64,000 nt of DNA from an uncultured Bacteroidales bacterium. GTDB lineage: Bacteria > Bacteroidota > Bacteroidia > Bacteroidales > UBA932. The notes beneath the pieces are model-generated. The model was not told the origin of the DNA and ran no database searches. It saw only the letters and a program-made list of their open reading frames with translations. Position numbers and translations under genes: made by a program. Below are positions 60,063 through 64,000 of the stretch, piece by piece; positions within the stretch are counted from its first letter, which is position 1, and every line of letters begins with the position of its first letter. The stretch covers positions 1 to 64,000 of the forward strand of contig CALYTI010000004.1 of NCBI GenBank assembly GCA_945487035.1, given 5' to 3'.

Positions 60063-61367
60063 ATGTCAAACCTTCAGAACCAGCCAGTCTATGACGCGCG
60101 CACTCTCGGTGCAGGCAAGATGACCCTTCTGGGAGTCCAGCACCTGTTTGCGATGTTCGGAGCGACAGTCCTTGTGCCAGTCATCACAGGTCTGTCAGTG
60201 TCAGCCACCCTGCTTTTCGCCGGGCTTGGTACCCTTATCTTCCATCTTTGCACAAAGATGAAGGTTCCGGCCTTCCTCGGTAGTTCCTTCGCCTTCCTCG
60301 GCGGTTATGCCACCGTTACCCAGATGGGTATGGCAAATGGTATGACACTCACGCAGGCCCTGCCTTATGCCTGCATAGGTGTGTTCTTTGCTGGTCTGAT
60401 GTACTTTGTCGTGGCAGCGCTCTTCAAGATTTTCGGTCCTGCCCGCGTGATGAAGTTCTTCCCGCCGGTAGTGACAGGCCCGATTATCATCGCAATCGGA
60501 CTCTGCCTTTCAGGAAGCGCCATCCAGAACTGCAGCAGCAACTGGTGGATTGCTCTGGTTGCCATACTGATTATCGTGGTATGCAATATCTGGGGCAAGG
60601 GAATGGTCAAGATTGTGCCTATCCTGCTGGGAGTGCTCGGCTCCTACATCGCAGCGGCCTGCTTCGGCCTGGTGGACTGGACTTCTGTTGGGGATGCAGC
60701 CTGGGTCGGACTTCCATTCCGTATGGAGGACACCGCTTTTTCTGTGTTCAAGAACCCTGACTGGGGACTTGTCGTTGCCGCTATCATCGCTATTCTTCCT
60801 ATTTCCCTCGCAACTATGATGGAGCATATAGGAGATATGTGCGCAATCAGCTCAACCACAGGCATCAACTACCTTGAGGATCCGGGGCTGCACCGCACCC
60901 TGCTCGGAGACGGTCTCGCAACCTCCCTCGCTTCCCTTTTCGGAGCTCCTGCCAACACTACATACGGAGAGAACACCGGAGTGCTCAACATTACCAAGGT
61001 CTATGACCCTAAGGTTATCCGTATTGCAGCCGTATTTGCAATAGTGCTTTCATTCTGCCCGAAGTTCTCCGCCATCATCGGAGCTATGCCGGCTTCCACC
61101 ATAGGAGGTGTGAGCCTTATCCTCTACGGTATGATTTCGGCTGTTGGCGTACGCAACATAGTTGAGAATCAGGTGGATTTCACCAAGTCCCGCAACCTTA
61201 TAGTGGCAGCCCTCATTCTGGTGCTCGCAATCGGCATCAAGTACGGTGCGGGCGATGCCATCAACATCGGGTTCACCAGCCTCAGCGGCCTTGCAGTGGC
61301 AGCCCTTGTGGGAGTAATAATGAATGCCGTGCTCCCCGGCAAGGATTACGAATTCGGTAAAAAATAG
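60063..61367 (+). CDS. NCS2 nucleobase permease, uracil/xanthine type
   Basis: A 434-residue NCS2 transporter with ~14 TM segments. Family motifs: GVQHLFAMFGATVLVPVITG, SSFAFLGGY, the substrate-site Glu in TMMEHIGDMCAISS, and NTTYGENTGVLNITKVYDP. The MEHIGD and NTTYGEN spelling is that of the UraA (uracil) group, but specificity for xanthine or another base cannot be excluded; its position behind guaBA makes a purine plausible. 24 nt after guaA. Confidence 0.88.
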   Translation: MSNLQNQPVYDARTLGAGKMTLLGVQHLFAMFGATVLVPVITGLSVSATLLFAGLGTLIFHLCTKMKVPAFLGSSFAFLGGYATVTQMGMANGMTLTQALPYACIGVFFAGLMYFVVAALFKIFGPARVMKFFPPVVTGPIIIAIGLCLSGSAIQNCSSNWWIALVAILIIVVCNIWGKGMVKIVPILLGVLGSYIAAACFGLVDWTSVGDAAWVGLPFRMEDTAFSVFKNPDWGLVVAAIIAILPISLATMMEHIGDMCAISSTTGINYLEDPGLHRTLLGDGLATSLASLFGAPANTTYGENTGVLNITKVYDPKVIRIAAVFAIVLSFCPKFSAIIGAMPASTIGGVSLILYGMISAVGVRNIVENQVDFTKSRNLIVAALILVLAIGIKYGAGDAINIGFTSLSGLAVAALVGVIMNAVLPGKDYEFGKK

Positions 61368-61387
61368 CAATCCCTTATTTATAACCA

Positions 61388-61411
61388 GCCCGAAGCCTAC
61401 GTGCTTCGGGC
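61388..61411 (+). promoter_or_regulatory. Intercistronic hairpin GCCCGAAGC/GCTTCGGGC
   Basis: A perfect 9 bp stem with a CTACGT loop lies 20 nt after the NCS2 stop and 22 nt before the DUF5020 ATG. The downstream sequence is A/T-rich without a clean T-run, so it may be a weak terminator or mRNA processing site that sets lower or different expression of the outer-membrane protein. Confidence 0.6.
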
Positions 61412-61433
61412 ATCAAAATCATTTCCTAATTTT

Positions 61434-62180
61434 ATGAAAAAGTCATTCTTTTTCGCGGCTGCTGCGGCAGCTCTCGCGCTGAGCCAGACGGCCGGTGCCC
61501 AGACCAACATCCAGACCTTCTACGACTTCGGACGCGGTTACGCTACAACCACGCTCGAAATGTTCAAAGGAGACAGCTGGGGCAACACTTTCTTCTTCGT
61601 TGACCACTACTACGCAACCGCAGACCAGCGTGCTGACCAGGGCTGCGCAAGTGCAATCAACGGCAGCTACTTCGAGATTGAGCGCAACATCAATTTCTGG
61701 CAGGACAGTGCTCTGGGAGCTCTGAGCGCAATGGTCGAGTACGATGGTTCCACCTGGGGTGCAGGCATTTTCTGCGTGGGTGCAAGCTATTTCCTCCATT
61801 CTGACGATTTCAAGAATACCTATACTCTCGCCCTTCTCTACGACCAGCATATCGGCTACGGCAGCGCCAATGTACCTGTAAAGTTCTCAGGTGTTTGGGG
61901 AATGCAGGACCTGCTGGGAGTGAAGGGACTTCGTTTCAGCGGGTTCATCGATATTTGGGGCAACAACCAGACTTGTGTCATCAACGCTGACCCGCTCAAC
62001 TACGAAGCCAAAGATACCAAGTTCTCCATCCTTACCGAGCCACAGCTCTGGTACAATGTAGGCCAGCACTTCGGTTGCGAGAACCTGCACATCGGTGGCG
62101 AGGTAGAGCTTTCATTCAACTTTGCCGGACATTACGGCTTCATGTGCAACCCTTGTCTGGGTGCAAAGTGGATTTTCTAA
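61434..62180 (+). CDS. DUF5020/Tsx-like outer-membrane protein
   Basis: A 248-residue protein starting at MKKSFFFAAAAAALALSQTA (signal peptide ending GAQ); the ORF-track start lies in the preceding hairpin. Alternating aromatic beta-strands (NIQTFYDFGRGYATTTLEMF, GNTFFFVDHYYA, KGLRFSGFIDIWGNN) resemble DUF5020 and nucleoside-channel Tsx proteins, and it ends in a C-terminal Phe (GAKWIF), typical of outer-membrane barrels. Sitting between two nucleobase permeases, it probably lets nucleosides or bases through the outer membrane. Confidence 0.8.
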   Translation: MKKSFFFAAAAAALALSQTAGAQTNIQTFYDFGRGYATTTLEMFKGDSWGNTFFFVDHYYATADQRADQGCASAINGSYFEIERNINFWQDSALGALSAMVEYDGSTWGAGIFCVGASYFLHSDDFKNTYTLALLYDQHIGYGSANVPVKFSGVWGMQDLLGVKGLRFSGFIDIWGNNQTCVINADPLNYEAKDTKFSILTEPQLWYNVGQHFGCENLHIGGEVELSFNFAGHYGFMCNPCLGAKWIF

Positions 62181-62193
62181 AAGCTGATCCGCA

Positions 62194-63516
62194 ATGAACA
62201 AGTTCCTTTCCAAGGCCTTCGGATTCAATCCGGAGGTTCACAAGCTGCGTACTGAAATAGTAGCAGGCATCACCACTTTCCTGACGATGGCATATATCCT
62301 TGCCGTCAACCCTTCCATTTTCGCAGCCCTTCCGGGAATGCCTAACGGTGCCGTATTTACCGCTACCGCCCTCGCTTCCCTGCTTGCAACTCTGGTGATG
62401 GCTTTCTATGCAAAGAAGCCTTTCGCTCTTGCTCCGGGTATGGGTCTGAACGCGTTCTTCGTGTTCACCGTCTGCCTTACGATGGGCTATAGCTGGCAGT
62501 TCGCGCTTACTGCAGTGCTGCTCGAAGGTATCATTTTCATTATCCTTACCGTGACCAAGGTGCGTTCCTGGCTTATCAATGCCATCCCGTACAGCATCAA
62601 ACAGGCAATCGGAGCGGGAATAGGTCTTTTCATTGCCTTTATCGGTCTTCAGAATGCCGGCATTATCGTTGACAACGGAGCTACTCTCGTTTCACTCGGC
62701 AAGATTACCGAAGGCACCGCACTGCTTGCTGTGATTGGTGTTGTTATTACCAGTGCCCTGCTGATACTCAAGGTGAAGGGAGGCATCCTGCTCGGAATAC
62801 TTGCTACCACCCTTATCGGTCTTCTCATCAAGGACCCTGCTACCGGAGTTGCAATTACCCATTTCAACGGAGTTCTTTCCACACCTCCAAGCATCAAGCC
62901 GATTTTCTGCCAGTTCGAGTGGAGCCAGATTTTCTCGCTTGATATGCTTGCTGTTGTGTTCACATTCCTCTTTATCGATATGTTCGACACTATGGGAACC
63001 GTGATTGGAGTTTCCCACAAGACCGGAGATGTTGATGAGAAGGGCAATATTCCTAATGTTGAGAAGATATTCCTTGCAGATGCTATCGGAACTGTTGCAG
63101 GTGCCTGCTTCGGAACTTCCACCACCACTACCTATGTAGAGAGCTCTGCAGGAGTTGCCGAGGGCGGACGCACCGGTCTTACTGCATTTACCGTAGCACT
63201 CTGCTTTGTGCTCGCGCTGTTCTTCTCACCTCTTTTCCTTGCGATTCCGAGTGCAGCTACCGCTCCGGCGCTGATTCTGGTGGGTGTGATGATGATGGCC
63301 CCGGTGAAGAATCTCGACTGGACCGACTTCACAGAAAGCATCCCGGCCTTCATCACTATGCTTATGATGCCGGTTGCCTACTCCATCTCCGACGGCATCC
63401 TGCTCGGTGTGATTGCCTATGTGCTGGTCAACGCCTGCTCAGGCAAGTTCAAGAAGATTTCCCCGGCAATGTGGGTTCTCGCCGTACTCTTCATCCTGAA
63501 GTATATCTTCATCTAG
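62194..63516 (+). CDS. AzgA-type guanine/hypoxanthine permease
   Basis: A 440-residue member of the AzgA/PbuG branch of NCS2. Features: FGFNPEVHKLRTEIVAGITT, TFLTMAYILAVNP, APGMGLNAFFVFTV, FTFLFIDMFDTMGTVIGVSH, TSTTTTYVESSAGVAEGGRT. These proteins import adenine, guanine or hypoxanthine by H+ symport. 13 nt after the Tsx-like gene and last in the purine cluster, followed by a terminator. Confidence 0.92.
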   Translation: MNKFLSKAFGFNPEVHKLRTEIVAGITTFLTMAYILAVNPSIFAALPGMPNGAVFTATALASLLATLVMAFYAKKPFALAPGMGLNAFFVFTVCLTMGYSWQFALTAVLLEGIIFIILTVTKVRSWLINAIPYSIKQAIGAGIGLFIAFIGLQNAGIIVDNGATLVSLGKITEGTALLAVIGVVITSALLILKVKGGILLGILATTLIGLLIKDPATGVAITHFNGVLSTPPSIKPIFCQFEWSQIFSLDMLAVVFTFLFIDMFDTMGTVIGVSHKTGDVDEKGNIPNVEKIFLADAIGTVAGACFGTSTTTTYVESSAGVAEGGRTGLTAFTVALCFVLALFFSPLFLAIPSAATAPALILVGVMMMAPVKNLDWTDFTESIPAFITMLMMPVAYSISDGILLGVIAYVLVNACSGKFKKISPAMWVLAVLFILKYIFI

Positions 63517-63534
63517 TCAGCATTAAGCTCAAAC

Positions 63535-63566
63535 AAAGAGGGTGGCCTGAACGGTCACCCTCTTTT
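63535..63566. terminator. Bidirectional terminator
   Basis: AAAGAGGGTG at 63535 pairs perfectly with CACCCTCTTT at 63556 around an 11 nt loop and is followed by T; the mirrored A-run makes it usable from both sides, for the convergent permease and dipeptidyl-peptidase genes. Confidence 0.85.
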
Positions 63567-63583
63567 GATTGAGACTATGTGTA

Positions 63584-64000
63584 CTATAGCGCGCGGTAGC
63601 GCTTGCCGTAGTCTAGCTGTTGCTGCAGGAAGTCGTCGCAGTATTCGATTCGGTAATCGACCACCTTGCCGCCGCGCTTTACCGGAACGATTTCAGGATT
63701 GATGAAACCGCCGTAAGGCTTCAGTTCGAGGGCTGCGTAGCGCTCCAGGACCTCCTTGTGGAGCACAGGGTCGATATTGACCGCATAGGTCTCTACCAGA
63801 GCCTTGCCCGCCTCGTAGTCACCTTCGCTCTTGATGCGCTGGATTTCGGCAAGCAGTTCGCCGAACAGACCGCGGAGCTTCTCATAATCATTGACTACAA
63901 AATAGGTCTTTCCGTCCCTTACCTTTTTCTCGATGACATTGTCGGCAGCACCCTTCTCATAGCACCACTCGGCAATGAGCTTGCGGTTCTGCATATGGGC
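63584..64000 (-). CDS. Dipeptidyl-peptidase III, C-terminal part (cut by window end)
   Basis: The frame stays open to the window edge (it reads ...AHMQNRKLIAEWCYE), so the listed ATG at 63994 is internal. The segment IAEWCYEKGAADNVIEKKVR, TYFVVNDYEKLRGLFGELLA, EIQRIKSEGDYEAGKALVET and LKPYGGFINPEIVPVKRGGK matches the C-terminal region of Bacteroidetes M49 dipeptidyl-peptidase III. The zinc-binding HELLGH and EECRAD motifs would lie upstream, outside the window. Confidence 0.8.
   Translation of the reverse strand, partial: AHMQNRKLIAEWCYEKGAADNVIEKKVRDGKTYFVVNDYEKLRGLFGELLAEIQRIKSEGDYEAGKALVETYAVNIDPVLHKEVLERYAALELKPYGGFINPEIVPVKRGGKVVDYRIEYCDDFLQQQLDYGKRYRAL

Overview
This is a moderately GC-rich (by eye above 50%) bacterial segment that looks like order Bacteroidales. 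The evidence is the family mix (fimbrillin/Mfa-like lipoproteins, DUF3575, DUF5119, DUF4906, DUF4831, DUF4855, DUF5020, split 5'-nucleotidase), the atpDC-BEFHAG order, and repeated promoter boxes of the form TAnnTTTG, the Bacteroidetes -7 element. An uncultured gut or rumen Bacteroidales lineage is my inference; I cannot name the genus. I see no tRNA, rRNA or CRISPR array.

Layout. (1) 1-4.7 kb is an accessory island: a short LysR-type HTH protein, a stand-alone polyvalent-protein-kinase-like gene, a YafQ-type and a PIN-type toxin-antitoxin pair, a decayed Rpn/PD-(D/E)XK nuclease gene, and three same-strand copies of a ~150 bp palindromic element that matches nothing I know. (2) 4.7-18.1 kb (minus) is one surface-fimbria operon: DUF3575/OmpA-like protein, DUF5119 anchor-like lipoprotein, five fimbrillin-family lipoproteins, two further fimbrial lipoproteins and a giant DUF4906 protein, with a duplicated hairpin between the first three fimbrillins. 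(3) 18.4-26.4 kb (plus) is a tightly packed housekeeping operon: lipid A acyltransferase, DUF4831, PepD, DUF2400, zeta-like kinase, TldD, TldE, SlyD. (4) 26.4-35.7 kb (minus) runs HAMP-like membrane protein, RecD-like helicase, S9 peptidase, phosphohexomutase, DUF4855, glycosyltransferase 2, TrkA. (5) 35.7-38.4 kb (plus) has a ROK regulator and sialate O-acetylesterase. (6) 38.4-45 kb has glnS (minus), yicC (plus), and a natAB plus split 5'-nucleotidase operon (minus). (7) 45.4-49.5 kb holds holA, a secreted phosphoesterase and cyuA between two 195 bp inverted repeats, next to a block of consecutive small hairpins. (8) 49.5-57.3 kb (minus) is the F-type ATP synthase operon, headed by a CDP-alcohol phosphatidyltransferase and ended by a HAD hydrolase. 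(9) 57.4-63.5 kb (plus) is a purine module: a GuaB without CBS domains, GuaA, two nucleobase permeases and a Tsx-like outer-membrane protein. The window ends inside a dipeptidyl-peptidase III gene (minus).

How the parts work together: region 2 builds and anchors a surface fimbria. Region 9 couples purine uptake to GMP synthesis. Region 6 exports or regulates ions and scavenges nucleotides in the periplasm. The unexplained content is mostly non-coding: the 150 bp element family, the 195 bp inverted repeats with a third diverged copy at the window start, the hairpin block, a repeat-filled natA leader, and several genes whose -7 box lies only 5-7 nt from the start codon.
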